In this document: piece after piece, positions 53,674 through 62,715 of the stretch
Position numbering within the stretch: the first letter of the stretch is position 1
How the letters are laid out: each line of letters begins with the position of its first letter
Source of the DNA: CAWINX01 sp963702055
GTDB taxonomy: Bacteria; Actinomycetota; Thermoleophilia; Solirubrobacterales; 70-9
NCBI GenBank assembly: GCA_963702055.1
Contig: OY969702.1
Coordinates: 1,116,001 to 1,180,000 of the forward strand
DNA: 64,000 bases
Direction of reading: 5' to 3'
Notes under the pieces: generated by a model
Seen by the model: the letters and a program-made list of their open reading frames with translations, nothing else
What the model was told of the DNA's origin: nothing
Database searches by the model: none
Position numbers and translations under genes: made by a program

Positions 53674-54141
53674 TCAGGTCCCCCAGCTACCACCTGTAGG
53701 ACACCCGCCTCGGTTTTGCCCGGCGGGCACGGTGCAGGGGTACGTCATGGCTCCAGCGGTGTTCACGATGGAAAACGTGTCTCCAGAAGTGGAGGTAACC
53801 ACGATCGTGTAGCCGGTGGCTGTCGGGGCTGGATTCATGGCCACTGACGCCCCGGTGAGAGTCGGCTCTATGGCTGCCAATTTGGCGAGAGTGTCGCAGT
53901 TCGCGTAACTCCCGTTGTTATCGGTAGCACAGGTCTCCATCGCCACCTGAGCGGAGTGAGCGGTCTCCTTGGCCTTTGCGTCGTTGGCCTTGCTCTTCTG
54001 ATTGAAGAACGCGGGCAGCGCGATCGCGGCCAGGATTCCGAGGATGAGCATGACGACGAGGAGCTCGATCAGCGTGAAGCCGGCCTCGCTGTCACCGTTG
54101 AGCCGGGCGCCAATTTTCGCCCGGAGATTCTGGAGCAACAT
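53674..54141 (-). CDS. pilA: Major type IV pilin
   Basis: 155 residues. Leader of 21 residues ending EAG, then FTLIELLVVMLILGILAAIALPAFF with Glu at +5. Mature protein about 134 residues with one cysteine pair near the middle and another near the C-terminus (YPCTVPAGQNRGGCP). AGGAGGT lies six bases before the ATG. Own promoter (sigma-28 type) and terminator, as expected for a highly expressed subunit. Confidence 0.95.
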   Translation of the reverse strand: MLLQNLRAKIGARLNGDSEAGFTLIELLVVMLILGILAAIALPAFFNQKSKANDAKAKETAHSAQVAMETCATDNNGSYANCDTLAKLAAIEPTLTGASVAMNPAPTATGYTIVVTSTSGDTFSIVNTAGAMTYPCTVPAGQNRGGCPTGGSWGT

Positions 54142-54230
54142 AGGTACCTCCTATTGGACCTATCGTTTGCGCCAGAGCCCGGACTTTGCCTGTTCGGCAC
54201 CGAGGCACTGGCAAGATCAAACTGCGACTG
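54142..54230 (-). promoter_or_regulatory. Pilin mRNA leader
   Basis: About 90 bases of untranslated leader with a ribosome-binding site at its end, plus a weaker CAAAG ... CGATAG pair at 54170-54188 with 18-base spacing. I looked for a cyclic-di-GMP riboswitch and found no convincing one. Confidence 0.4.
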
Positions 54231-54238
54231 CAAGCGCT

Positions 54239-54265
54239 CTATCGACAGTCCGGACGAGTGCTTTA
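54239..54265 (-). promoter_or_regulatory. Sigma-28 (WhiG/FliA)-type promoter of the major pilin
   Basis: On the - strand TAAA (54265-54262), 15 bases, then GTCGATAG (54246-54239), close to the TAAA-N15/16-GCCGATAA consensus. It would start transcription near 54231, about 90 bases before the pilin ATG. Confidence 0.7.
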
Positions 54266-54394
54266 GGCCCTGCACCCGGATTCCCGAGAAAGTCCCAAAT
54301 TTCGCATCAAGTAGCCAAAAACTGATGCTTGTGCATCCTCACAATTACGGATGCCGGGAGCGGACAGAAAATGCTTCCGGAGGGACACGGAGAG

Positions 54395-55642
54395 CTAGCG
54401 GATCTTGTCGTAGAGGCTGAACAGCGGCAGGTACATCGCGATCACGATGAAGCCGACCATGCCGCCGACGAAGACGATCATCAGCGGCTCGATCAGCGCG
54501 GTCAGCGCCTTCACCTTGGCGTCGACCTCGGCCTCATAGAAGTCGGCGATCTTGCTCATCATGTTCTCGAGCTGGCCGGTCTCCTCGCCGACCGCGATCA
54601 TGTGGCCGACCATCGGCGGGAAGATCGTGTTCTGCTCGATCGGGCCGGCCAGGGAGCCACCGCGTTTGACCGAGGCGTAGACGTCCTCCATCGCCTGCTC
54701 GACGACGATGTTGCCCGAGGTTTCGCCCGTAAGTTTGATCGCCTGGAGCATCGGCACACCGGAGGAGACCGACCCGGCGAAGGTTCGCGACCAACGGGCC
54801 AGCGCGACCTTCTGGATCACATCGCCGATTTTGAACGGGATCTTCAGTTTGAAGCGATCCCAGAGTTCGTGACCGCGATCGGTTTTCTTCCATTTGAAGA
54901 AGCCGACAAAAGCGAGGATCAGGCCGGGGATCAACAGGTACCAGTAGTTGGTGATCACGTTCGAGGCATCGACACAGATTTGCGTTGGAAGCGGCAGCGC
55001 GGTGCCCACCGATGGATTGTCGACGGCGATCTCTTTGAAGATGCCGACGAAGACAGGGATGATGAAGGCGACGACCGCGACCAGCACGACGACCGCAACC
55101 ACGAAGACCAGCGCCGGGTACATCAACGCCGATTTGACCTGACGGCGTAGCGAGTCGGCTTTTTCGACCTGAAAAGCAATCCGGTCGAGCGTCTCCTCGA
55201 GGCGGCCCGACTGCTCGCCGGAACGGACCATCGCCCGGAAGAGGCGGTCGAAGACCTTCGGGTGACGCTCCATCGCCTGCTCCAGTGAGCTGCCCGCCTC
55301 GACGTCCGCCCGCACCCCGGCGACCGCTTCGCGGATCTGGTCGTCCTGGGTCTGCTCCTCCAGGGTGTGCAGGGTGCGTAGCATCGGCATCCCCGAGGCG
55401 ACAAGGGTCGCGAACTGGCGCGAGAAGACCGACAGCTCGCGCATGTCGACTCCCTGCCAGCCCTTGAAGAGATCCTCGATGTTGAACGGCACGCGCTTCT
55501 CGGTGACGTCGAGGACGATCAGCCCGCGGCGGCGCAGCTGCTCGGAGACCTGGGCCTTCGACTCGGCCTCCAGTTCGCCGGCGGTGGCGACCCCGCCGAC
55601 GTCCATGGCGCGGAAGGCAAATGTCGTGGCGGCGGCCGACAT
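54395..55642 (-). CDS. pilC: Type IV pilus inner-membrane platform protein PilC
   Basis: 415 residues with the duplicated GspF/PilC helical domain (FSRQFATLVASGMPMLRTLHTLEEQ; WSRTFAGSVSSGVPMLQAIKLTGE) and three transmembrane segments. Platform for the PilB and PilT motors encoded upstream in the same operon. Ends 253 bases before the pilin gene, which has its own promoter. Confidence 0.95.
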   Translation of the reverse strand: MSAAATTFAFRAMDVGGVATAGELEAESKAQVSEQLRRRGLIVLDVTEKRVPFNIEDLFKGWQGVDMRELSVFSRQFATLVASGMPMLRTLHTLEEQTQDDQIREAVAGVRADVEAGSSLEQAMERHPKVFDRLFRAMVRSGEQSGRLEETLDRIAFQVEKADSLRRQVKSALMYPALVFVVAVVVLVAVVAFIIPVFVGIFKEIAVDNPSVGTALPLPTQICVDASNVITNYWYLLIPGLILAFVGFFKWKKTDRGHELWDRFKLKIPFKIGDVIQKVALARWSRTFAGSVSSGVPMLQAIKLTGETSGNIVVEQAMEDVYASVKRGGSLAGPIEQNTIFPPMVGHMIAVGEETGQLENMMSKIADFYEAEVDAKVKALTALIEPLMIVFVGGMVGFIVIAMYLPLFSLYDKIR

Positions 55643-55648
55643 GGCCGC

Positions 55649-56806
55649 CTATGCCCCGCCGGCATAGGGAGAGACCGGCTGGGCCATCGCCGTTCCGTCG
55701 ATCGCTCCGGCCTGCCGCTGCATCGGGATCGACCCGGCGCCGAGCAGCCTTTTCAACTCCTCGGGCACCGAGGCGCGCTGCTCGGCCAGCTTGCGGGTGA
55801 TCCGGCCCTCGCGCACCAGGCGCGCCAGGTCGGCGTCCATCGTCTGCATCCCGATCGCGCCCGAGGTCTGAACGGCGGCGTAGATCTGGTGGGTCTTGCC
55901 CTCGCGGATCAGGTTGCGGATCGCCGGGGTCGGGATCAGCACCTCGCAGGCGACGACGCGGCCCATCCCGTCGGCGGTCGGCAGCAGCTGCTGGGTGATG
56001 ATCCCCTCCAGAGCGATCGAGAGCTGGGTCCGCACCTGGCCCTGCTGGGTCGGCGGGAAGACGTCGATGATCCTGTCCACCGTCTGCGCGGTCGACTGAG
56101 TGTGAAGGGTGGCGAAGACAAGGTGGCCGGTCTCGGCGGCGGTCAGCGCCGTGGAAATCGTCTCCAGGTCGCGCATCTCGCCGACCAGGATCACGTCAGG
56201 GTCCTCGCGCAGCGCCGCTCGCAGGCCGAGCGCGAAGTCCGTCGCGTCGGTGCCGATCTCGCGCTGGTTGACGATCGAGTGTTTGTGGCGGTGCAGGAAC
56301 TCGATCGGGTCCTCGATCGTGAGGATGTGATCCTCGCGCTCGGAGTTGATCACGTCGAGCATCGCCGCCAGGGTGGTCGACTTGCCCGAGCCGGTCGGGC
56401 CGGTGACCAGGACGAAGCCGCGCGGCCGTTTGGTCAGCTCGCGCAGCACCTGCGGCACACCGAGCGAGTCCAGGCTGGGCACCTCATGCGGGACCAGGCG
56501 GAAGGCGGCGCTGACCGAGCCGCGCTGCATGAAGCAGTTGACACGGAAGCGGGCGACGTTGGGGATCGCATAGGCGAAGTCGAGCTGCTTCTCGTTCTCG
56601 AAGCGTTTGCGCTGGTCGTCGTTGAGGATCCCGAAGATCACCTCGCGCGTGTCCTGCGGCGTCAGCCTCGCGAAGCCCTCCATCGGGACGATCCTGCCTT
56701 TGTCGCGCATCGCCGGGGAGAAGCCGGCGGTGAGGTGGACGTCGGAGGCCCGCGACTCGATCATGCGGTGCAGGACCTCGGCGAAATCGAAACTAGGCTG
56801 TGACAC
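55649..56806 (-). CDS. pilT: Pilus retraction ATPase PilT, copy 2
   Basis: 385 residues. ASDVHLTAG, Walker A GPTGSGKST, Asp box DPIEFLHRHK, Walker B LVGEMRDLETIS and HTQST complete the PilT signature. Overlaps the PilB gene by 14 bases. Two PilT-like motors occur in this operon, which suggests specialised retraction. Confidence 0.93.
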   Translation of the reverse strand: MSQPSFDFAEVLHRMIESRASDVHLTAGFSPAMRDKGRIVPMEGFARLTPQDTREVIFGILNDDQRKRFENEKQLDFAYAIPNVARFRVNCFMQRGSVSAAFRLVPHEVPSLDSLGVPQVLRELTKRPRGFVLVTGPTGSGKSTTLAAMLDVINSEREDHILTIEDPIEFLHRHKHSIVNQREIGTDATDFALGLRAALREDPDVILVGEMRDLETISTALTAAETGHLVFATLHTQSTAQTVDRIIDVFPPTQQGQVRTQLSIALEGIITQQLLPTADGMGRVVACEVLIPTPAIRNLIREGKTHQIYAAVQTSGAIGMQTMDADLARLVREGRITRKLAEQRASVPEELKRLLGAGSIPMQRQAGAIDGTAMAQPVSPYAGGA

Positions 56807-58610
56807 GGAGTACCTCCTCGAGACTGGTCAGTCCGGCGCGGACTTTCAGAATCCCGTCCTCGCGCAAGGTCAGCATCCCCTCCTCACGGGCAAGGGCGGC
56901 GATCTCCGGCTCGGGAGCGCGGTTCACGGTCATCTCCTTCAGCCCGGGGCTGAGGCTCATCACCGAGTAGATGCCGACCCGGCCGCGGTAGCCCGTCCCC
57001 CCGCAGCGCCCGCAGCCGACCGGCTCGTAGGCCTCGACGTCGGCGCCGACCGTGATGCCGGCGTCGGCAAAGGCCTGGGCGGGGACGATCGCGCGGCGCT
57101 TGCAGGAGGAGCAGAGCCGCCGCGCCAGGCGCTGGGCCACCACGCAGTCGACGGCGGAGGCGGTGAGGAACGGCTCGATGCCCATCTCGTTGAGGCGGGC
57201 GATCGCGCCGGGGGCGTCGTTGGTGTGCAGCGTGGTCAGCATCATGTGGCCGGTCAGCGCCGCCTCGATCGAGATCCTCGCCGTCTCGGCGTCGCGGATC
57301 TCACCAACCATCACGATGTCGGGGTCGGCGCGCAGAACCGAGCGCAGCCCCCTGGCGAAGTCGAGGCCGGCCTTTCGGTTGACGCCGATCTGGTTGATCC
57401 CGGCGATCCGGTACTCGACCGGGTCCTCGATCGTGATGATCTTTTTCTCGACCTCGTTGAGCTCCTGGAGCGCCGCGTACAGGGTGGTCGACTTGCCCGA
57501 GCCGGTCGGGCCGGTGACCAGGACGGCGCCGTAGGCGCGCCTGAAGGCGTCTTCGAAGCGGGAGCGGGCGATCCCGTCCATGCCCAACTCGTCGAGCGAG
57601 CGCTGCGCGGTGCTCGCGTCGAGGATGCGGATCGTCGCCCCTTCGCCGCGTTGGGTGGGCAGGGTGGTAACGCGAAGGTCGATGCGACGGTCCTCGACCA
57701 TGACGCCGACCCGGCCGTCCTGGGGAACCCGCTTCTCGGCGATGTCCAGCTCGCTCATGATCTTGATCCGCGAGATCACCGCGCTGATCATCCGCTTCGG
57801 CACGTGCGCGGCCTCCTTGAGGACGCCGTCGACGCGGAAGCGGACCCGCAGCTCCCCCTCCTCGGGCTCGAGGTGGATGTCGGAAGCGCCCTCGCTGACG
57901 CCCTGGCTGAGGATGCTGTAGACGAGTTTGATCACCGGCGCGTCCTCGGCACTCGCCTGCAGCTCGCTGACCGCGGCGAGACTATCTTCCTCCGCCGCGG
58001 CCGCGGCCGCGGCATCGGCCTCGTCCTCGATGATCGCGCCGGCGGCGGCGTTTTGCATCGTGCCGAGGCGGCCGAGCAGCCCCTCGACGTCCTCCTCCGC
58101 GGCGACGGCGATTCGACAGTCGAGCCCGGTGGCGATCTGGATGTCGTCGACCGCAAGCACGTTGGCCGGGTCGACCGCGGCTACCAGCAGCGTCTGCTGA
58201 TCGACAAAACCGACCGGCACCGCTTTATAGCGGCGCGCCATGCTGATCGGGAACAGCGCCGCGGCGGCCATGTCCACCTGGTAGACGGTGAGGTCGACGT
58301 GATCGAGCCCGTAGCGCTCGGCGATCGCCCGCGAGAGCTGGTCGCTGCTGATCGTGTTGTGCTCGAGCAGCAGCGACTCGGGCGAACGGCCAACCGTGCG
58401 CGCCTCGTCGATCGCCGCCTGCACGGTCTCCTGGCTCGCGTAGCCGAGCTCGACCAGGACATCGGTGATGAAGCCTCGCGAGTGGCCGCGGTGCAGCGGC
58501 GGGGTGAGGCCGAGGATGCCGGTTTCCGGAACGTCGCTCAGCGACGCCGCCGGCGAGGCGCCGAGGTCGGGGACCGGGCGAAGGTGGCTTGCGTTGTATT
58601 CGGTGGCCAT
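56793..58610 (-). CDS. pilB: Pilus extension ATPase PilB (GspE family)
   Basis: 605 residues. An N-terminal GspE domain (residues 45-160), then the ATPase with Walker A GPTGSGKST, Walker B MVGEIRDAETA, and a tetracysteine zinc motif CSSCKRR with CGRCGGTG near the end, typical of PilB. Drives pilin polymerisation. Confidence 0.95.
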   Translation of the reverse strand: MATEYNASHLRPVPDLGASPAASLSDVPETGILGLTPPLHRGHSRGFITDVLVELGYASQETVQAAIDEARTVGRSPESLLLEHNTISSDQLSRAIAERYGLDHVDLTVYQVDMAAAALFPISMARRYKAVPVGFVDQQTLLVAAVDPANVLAVDDIQIATGLDCRIAVAAEEDVEGLLGRLGTMQNAAAGAIIEDEADAAAAAAAEEDSLAAVSELQASAEDAPVIKLVYSILSQGVSEGASDIHLEPEEGELRVRFRVDGVLKEAAHVPKRMISAVISRIKIMSELDIAEKRVPQDGRVGVMVEDRRIDLRVTTLPTQRGEGATIRILDASTAQRSLDELGMDGIARSRFEDAFRRAYGAVLVTGPTGSGKSTTLYAALQELNEVEKKIITIEDPVEYRIAGINQIGVNRKAGLDFARGLRSVLRADPDIVMVGEIRDAETARISIEAALTGHMMLTTLHTNDAPGAIARLNEMGIEPFLTASAVDCVVAQRLARRLCSSCKRRAIVPAQAFADAGITVGADVEAYEPVGCGRCGGTGYRGRVGIYSVMSLSPGLKEMTVNRAPEPEIAALAREEGMLTLREDGILKVRAGLTSLEEVLRVTA

Positions 58611-58619
58611 TTCAGGTGC

Positions 58620-59264
58620 TCAGTTCGGGTGGTAGGTGATGTGGGGGCCGTCGTAGGAGGCGTCGCGCACCGCCTGCACGACGGCCTGCGGGCTCTGGAA
58701 GCCGTAACTCACGGTGGCCTGCGGGGTGCCGCCGCTGAGTCGCCGCGGGCGCATCACGATCAGCGCCGGCGTGCGGTCGACCTGGAGGCCGAGGGTGATC
58801 GCCGCGTAGCGGGCCACCCGCTTCACCGGGACGACGAAGGTGGCGACGTCGCCGACGGCATCGATGCGAGGCACGTTGCTGACGATGCGGCGATCGTCGA
58901 TGCCGCCCTTGCGGACGACCAGCAGAACCACGGTCTTGCCCGACTTGTAGGCGCGGGTCACCGCGCCGGGAAGCGCGGGGACCGAGATGCCCGACACGCC
59001 CACGCTGGGCACCGCCGTCGTCGATCCGGTGCTCGGTGTGGTCGTGACGGGCGTGGTCGCGCCGGTTGCCGGCGTGGACGGCGTCGTCGACGTGGCGGTT
59101 GTCGGGGTTGTCGCCGTGGTGGGAGTCGTCGCTGTCGTCGGGGTCGTAGTCGACGAGTTGCTCCCGCCGCCCATCTGCGAGATCAGCAGGAAGCCGGCGA
59201 GGACCAGGAGGACGCAGACCACCGCGATCTGGGCGACGGGGTTGCTGTTGAGTTTCTCCCTCAT
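58620..59264 (-). CDS. Membrane-anchored protein with Thr-rich stalk and thioredoxin-like domain
   Basis: 214 residues. One N-terminal transmembrane segment (AQIAVVCVLLVLAGFLLIS), a 60-residue Thr/Pro/Ala stalk made of TTPTTA repeats, then a compact domain (TVVLLVVRKGG, VDRTPALIVM, SPQAVVQAVRDA) with the strand order of a thioredoxin fold but no cysteines. Situated between pilT copy 1 and pilB with a 4-base overlap, so it belongs to the pilus operon. Not recognised as a known Pil protein. Confidence 0.65.
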   Translation of the reverse strand: MREKLNSNPVAQIAVVCVLLVLAGFLLISQMGGGSNSSTTTPTTATTPTTATTPTTATSTTPSTPATGATTPVTTTPSTGSTTAVPSVGVSGISVPALPGAVTRAYKSGKTVVLLVVRKGGIDDRRIVSNVPRIDAVGDVATFVVPVKRVARYAAITLGLQVDRTPALIVMRPRRLSGGTPQATVSYGFQSPQAVVQAVRDASYDGPHITYHPN

Positions 59265-60379
59265 GACTGCGGGGCACCGGTCTGGAGCTGTTCGATTCCG
59301 CTCGCCCGCTGGCCCCCGGCGGCGAGCATCAGTTTGAAGTCGTGCGGGCTGGAGGCGGTCTCCATCGCCACTTCTTCGGAGATCCGTCCCTCGCGAACGT
59401 ATTCGAGCAGCGCCTGATCGAAGGTCCGCATTCCGTAGTACTCGCCCTCGGCGATGACCTCGGTGATCTTCCCGGTCTCGTTCGGGTCGAGGATCAAGTC
59501 CTGCACCCGCCCGGTGACGACGAGGATCTCGGAGACGGCGACGCGACCGTCGCCGGTCACGTCGGGGACGAGCCGCTGGGCGATCGCGCCCTTCAGCGTC
59601 GTCGCCAGCATCACCCGCGCCTGGTGCTGGAGGTGTGGGGGGAAGAAGTCGATGATCCGGTTGATCGTCTCGGTCGCGTCCAGGGTGTGGACGGTGGAGA
59701 GGACGAGGTGGCCGGTCTCGGCGGCGGAGAGGGCGGTCCGCACCGTCTCCTCGTCGCGCATCTCCCCGATCAGGATCACGTCGGGATCCTGGCGCAGGAC
59801 GCGGCGCATCGCGCGGGCAAAGCTCTTCGTGTCGGCGCCAACCTCGCGCTGGTTGATGATCGCCCGTTTGTCGCGGTGCAGGTATTCGATCGGGTCCTCG
59901 AGGGTGACGATATGGCGCGACCGCGTCTGGTTGATGTGGTCGATCATCGCCGCCAGCGTCGTCGACTTGCCCGAGCCGGTGGTGCCGGTGACGAGGATGA
60001 TCCCGCGCGGCTGCTCGGCCAGGGTCCGGACGATGTCGGGGAGGCCCAGTTCCTCGATCGTGCGAATTCCGTAGGGAATCGCACGGCAGACGATCGAGAT
60101 CGAGCCGCGCTGCCTGAAGGTGTTGACGCGGTAACGGGCGACGTTGGGGATCGCGTAGGAGAAGTCGGCTTCGCCGTCCTCTTCGAACTCGGTCAGCGAG
60201 CGCACTTCGGCGATGTCGTGGAACGCCTTCTCGGTGTCCTCGGGCTTCAGCGGCTCATAGCCCTCCAGAGCCTGGAGGTCGCCGTTCACACGCACGATCG
60301 GCGGCGCCGCAACCTTCACGTGAAGGTCGGACCCCCCGGCCTCGACCAGGGCACGCAGAGCTGTGTCGATATCGAACAT
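59261..60379 (-). CDS. pilT: Pilus retraction ATPase PilT, copy 1
   Basis: 372 residues. SDLHVKV, Walker A GTTGSGKST, DPIEYLHRDK, Walker B LIGEMRDEETVR, and HTLDATETINRIIDFFPP. First gene of the motor operon, with its start codon only about nine bases from the -10 element of a sigma-28-type promoter. Confidence 0.94.
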   Translation of the reverse strand: MFDIDTALRALVEAGGSDLHVKVAAPPIVRVNGDLQALEGYEPLKPEDTEKAFHDIAEVRSLTEFEEDGEADFSYAIPNVARYRVNTFRQRGSISIVCRAIPYGIRTIEELGLPDIVRTLAEQPRGIILVTGTTGSGKSTTLAAMIDHINQTRSRHIVTLEDPIEYLHRDKRAIINQREVGADTKSFARAMRRVLRQDPDVILIGEMRDEETVRTALSAAETGHLVLSTVHTLDATETINRIIDFFPPHLQHQARVMLATTLKGAIAQRLVPDVTGDGRVAVSEILVVTGRVQDLILDPNETGKITEVIAEGEYYGMRTFDQALLEYVREGRISEEVAMETASSPHDFKLMLAAGGQRASGIEQLQTGAPQS

Positions 60380-60385
60380 CCGTGG

Positions 60386-60415
60386 ATCTATCGGGTGGGC
60401 GGCGCTTCCTCTTTA
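60386..60415 (-). promoter_or_regulatory. Sigma-28 (WhiG/FliA)-type promoter of the pilus motor operon
   Basis: On the - strand TAAA (60415-60412), 16 bases, then CCCGATAG (60395-60388). The pilT start codon at 60379 follows about nine bases later, so the mRNA should be leaderless or nearly so. Confidence 0.65.
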
Positions 60416-60457
60416 GGGAGGATGCGCCGCGCCCGGCAGAAACCCTGCCTGCCGCCA

Positions 60458-60523
60458 CGCCTGACTGCGTCTTCGGTCGCTTACGTGCAGAGCACGCTGC
60501 GCTCCCTGCGTCCTTGTCAGGCG
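60458..60523 (-). repeat. Family-1 hairpin element, copy D
   Basis: Read on the - strand it carries GGACGCAGGGAG, the central stem GCACG-loop-CGTGC (60484-60488 / 60492-60496, loop TCT), and CGACCGAAGACGC. The base is the 8-base stem CGCCTGAC (60458-60465) with GTCAGGCG (60516-60523). It lies 14 bases after the sigma-factor stop, in the same direction, and upstream of the pilT promoter. Confidence 0.75.
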
Positions 60524-60536
60524 CGCCGGGGCGCTG

Positions 60537-61643
60537 TCAGGCTACTTCGCGGAGCTTTTGAGCCTCAGCGAGACTTTGGAGCTTCTTGAGGCTCTGATTC
60601 TCGATCTGACGGATCCGCTCGCGCGTTACGTTGAAGGTGCGTCCGACCTCGTCCAGCGTCCGCGGGTGCTCGCCACCGAGCCCGTAACGCAGCTCAAGCA
60701 CGCGTCGCTCGCGGTAGGAGAGGTTCTCCAGCGCTTCCTTCAGCGCCTCTTTGGTGAGCAGGTCGGCCGCCCGCTCGAACGGGGACTCGGCCTTCTCGTC
60801 GGCGATGAACTGTCCAAACTCGGACTCCTCCTCGTCGCCGACCGGCTTCTCCAGCGAAACCGGGGCCTGAGCGGAGCGCTTGATCGAGTCGACCTCCTCG
60901 GGGTCGATCCCGGTCACTTCGGCGATCTCCTCCGGGGTCGGCTCGCGACCCAACTCCGTGACCAGCTTGCGCTCGGCGCGGCCGATCTTGTTCAGCTTCT
61001 CGACCACGTGGACCGGGATGCGGATCGTCCGAGCCTTGTCGGCAAGGGCGCGGGCGATCGCCTGGCGGATCCACCAGGTCGCGTAGGTGGAGAACTTGAA
61101 CCCCTTGCGGTAGTCGAACTTCTCCGCCGCGCGGACCAGGCCGAGCGTCCCCTCCTGAATCAGGTCGAGGAACGGCAGGCCCTGGTTGCGGTAGTTCTTG
61201 GCGATCGAGACGACCAGGCGCAGGTTGGACTCGACCATTTTCTGCTTCGCGTCGAGGTCGCCGCGCTCGATCCGCTTCGCCAGGTCGACCTCCTCCTGCG
61301 CGGTCAGCAGCCGCACCTTGCCGATGTCCTTGAGGAACAACTGCAGGGAGTCGGTGGTCATGTCCGGTTTCAGGTCGAGCGCCTGTTTCGGGCGGCGCCG
61401 GCCTTTTTTGCCGGTGTCGGCGGGCATCGCGTCCGCCGCCGCTTTCTGGGCCGGGTCCATGTCCTCGACCAGCTCGATCCCCGACTTCTCGAGGTGCCCG
61501 TAGAGGTCCTCGACATCGGACTCGTCGAGGTCGACCTCCGACACGGCGGAGGCGACGTCGCCGAAGGTCAGCACGCCAAGCTGCTGCCCTCGGGTGAGTA
61601 GGCCTTTGACCTCTTCCAGCTCTTGAAGTTCTGCTACCAGCAT
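60537..61643 (-). CDS. Primary-type RNA polymerase sigma factor (RpoD/SigA/HrdB)
   Basis: 368 residues. Region 1.2 at DSLQLFLKDIGKVRLLTAQEE, region 2 at NLRLVVSIAKNYRNQGLPFLDLIQEG and FKFSTYATWWIRQAIARA, region 4 at RERIRQIENQSLKKL. Short region 1.1. Housekeeping sigma factor by sequence. It is not the WhiG/FliA factor expected to read the pilus promoters. Confidence 0.95.
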   Translation of the reverse strand: MLVAELQELEEVKGLLTRGQQLGVLTFGDVASAVSEVDLDESDVEDLYGHLEKSGIELVEDMDPAQKAAADAMPADTGKKGRRRPKQALDLKPDMTTDSLQLFLKDIGKVRLLTAQEEVDLAKRIERGDLDAKQKMVESNLRLVVSIAKNYRNQGLPFLDLIQEGTLGLVRAAEKFDYRKGFKFSTYATWWIRQAIARALADKARTIRIPVHVVEKLNKIGRAERKLVTELGREPTPEEIAEVTGIDPEEVDSIKRSAQAPVSLEKPVGDEEESEFGQFIADEKAESPFERAADLLTKEALKEALENLSYRERRVLELRYGLGGEHPRTLDEVGRTFNVTRERIRQIENQSLKKLQSLAEAQKLREVA

Positions 61644-61723
61644 CCTGTCTCTACTCGTTCCCTTGCGCTAGATGGTTTAGTCCTGCTGATGAAATGCCAT
61701 TGCAGGCGAAAAGTCGCGAAAAA

Positions 61724-61745
61724 GCGGACCGACAATTCGGTCCGC
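61724..61745. other. Hairpin in the 190-base gap between sigma factor and YihY genes
   Basis: Perfect 9-base stem GCGGACCGA / TCGGTCCGC with a 4-base loop. It lies in the shared upstream region of two divergent genes; function unknown, perhaps a leader structure. Confidence 0.4.
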
Positions 61746-61833
61746 GATGAATCTGCGCTACAAAAGCCCCCAGGCGGGCACTCAGGTCCTCAAACGTCTG
61801 TTCGCATGGTAATCGCTTCACTTTCTGAAGTCA

Positions 61834-62715
61834 ATGCCTGACTGGCGCCGCCCAAGCCCCTGGTTGCGGGCTTTTTGGCAGCGCGCCTATCGCGAAAACG
61901 TCACTGGGCTCTCGGCGATGGTCGCCTACAACCTGATGCTCGCCGTCTTCCCCTTCGCCCTCCTCATCCTCTTCGTCTTCGGCCAGGTTCTGAAGATCGG
62001 CGGCGTCGAGACCAGCGTGGTCAACGACCTCGAGCGGCTCTTCCCCAGCGTCGAGCAGCACACGTTGACCGACGTCCTGAATCGCATTCAGGACAACGCG
62101 ACGACAATCGGGATCGCTGCCTTCTTCGGCTCACTCTGGATCGGGGCGTCCTTCTGGGGGGCGATGGACACCGCCTTCTGCCGCATCTACCACGTCGAGT
62201 GCCGGGGCTGGGTCGAGCAGAAGCGCTTCTCCTTCCTGATGCTCGTCGTCGTCATCCTCTTCATCGCCGCGAGCATCTTCGTGCCGACGATGGAGGGAGC
62301 GATCGTCGCCGGCACCGACCGCCTCCCCTTCGGGCTCTCCGACATCAAGGCGATCGACACCGTGCTGCTGCTCGGCGCCGCGCTGGTCATCACCTTTCTG
62401 ATCTGCTGCGTGATCTTCTGGGCGGTGCCGAAAGGGCACATGCCATGGCGGGCGGTCTGGCCGGGTGCGCTCTTCGTCGCAATCACGGCCGGGCTCGCCA
62501 ACTGGCTCTTCCCGATCTACCTCAACAACGTCTCGAGCCTCTCGCGCCTCGGTTCCACCCTCGGCTTCATCCTCATCGCCCTGCTCTGGTTCTACCTGCT
62601 CAGCCTCGCGATCCTCTCCGGCGCCGTGATCAACTCGCTGCGCTACGAGCTGCACGACACGGGCGAGATGCCTTACGCAGCCGTCTCACCCAAGGGCGAC
62701 TGCACGGACTGCTGA
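61834..62715 (+). CDS. YihY/BrkB-family inner-membrane protein
   Basis: 293 residues with about six transmembrane segments. LSAMVAYNLMLAVFPFALLILF, LWIGASFWGAMDTAFCRIYHVE and LALL-like GFILIALLWFYLLSLAILSGAVIN are typical of the UPF0761/YihY family, whose function is not settled. Its stop codon lies in the left arm of repeat copy C. Confidence 0.85.
   Translation: MPDWRRPSPWLRAFWQRAYRENVTGLSAMVAYNLMLAVFPFALLILFVFGQVLKIGGVETSVVNDLERLFPSVEQHTLTDVLNRIQDNATTIGIAAFFGSLWIGASFWGAMDTAFCRIYHVECRGWVEQKRFSFLMLVVVILFIAASIFVPTMEGAIVAGTDRLPFGLSDIKAIDTVLLLGAALVITFLICCVIFWAVPKGHMPWRAVWPGALFVAITAGLANWLFPIYLNNVSSLSRLGSTLGFILIALLWFYLLSLAILSGAVINSLRYELHDTGEMPYAAVSPKGDCTDC

Noticed and set aside
54142..54394. 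Cyclic-di-GMP riboswitch in the pilin leader
   Set aside because: Short GCAAA-like pieces looked suggestive, but the order of stems and the conserved core did not fit; the CGATAG sequences are better explained as promoter elements.
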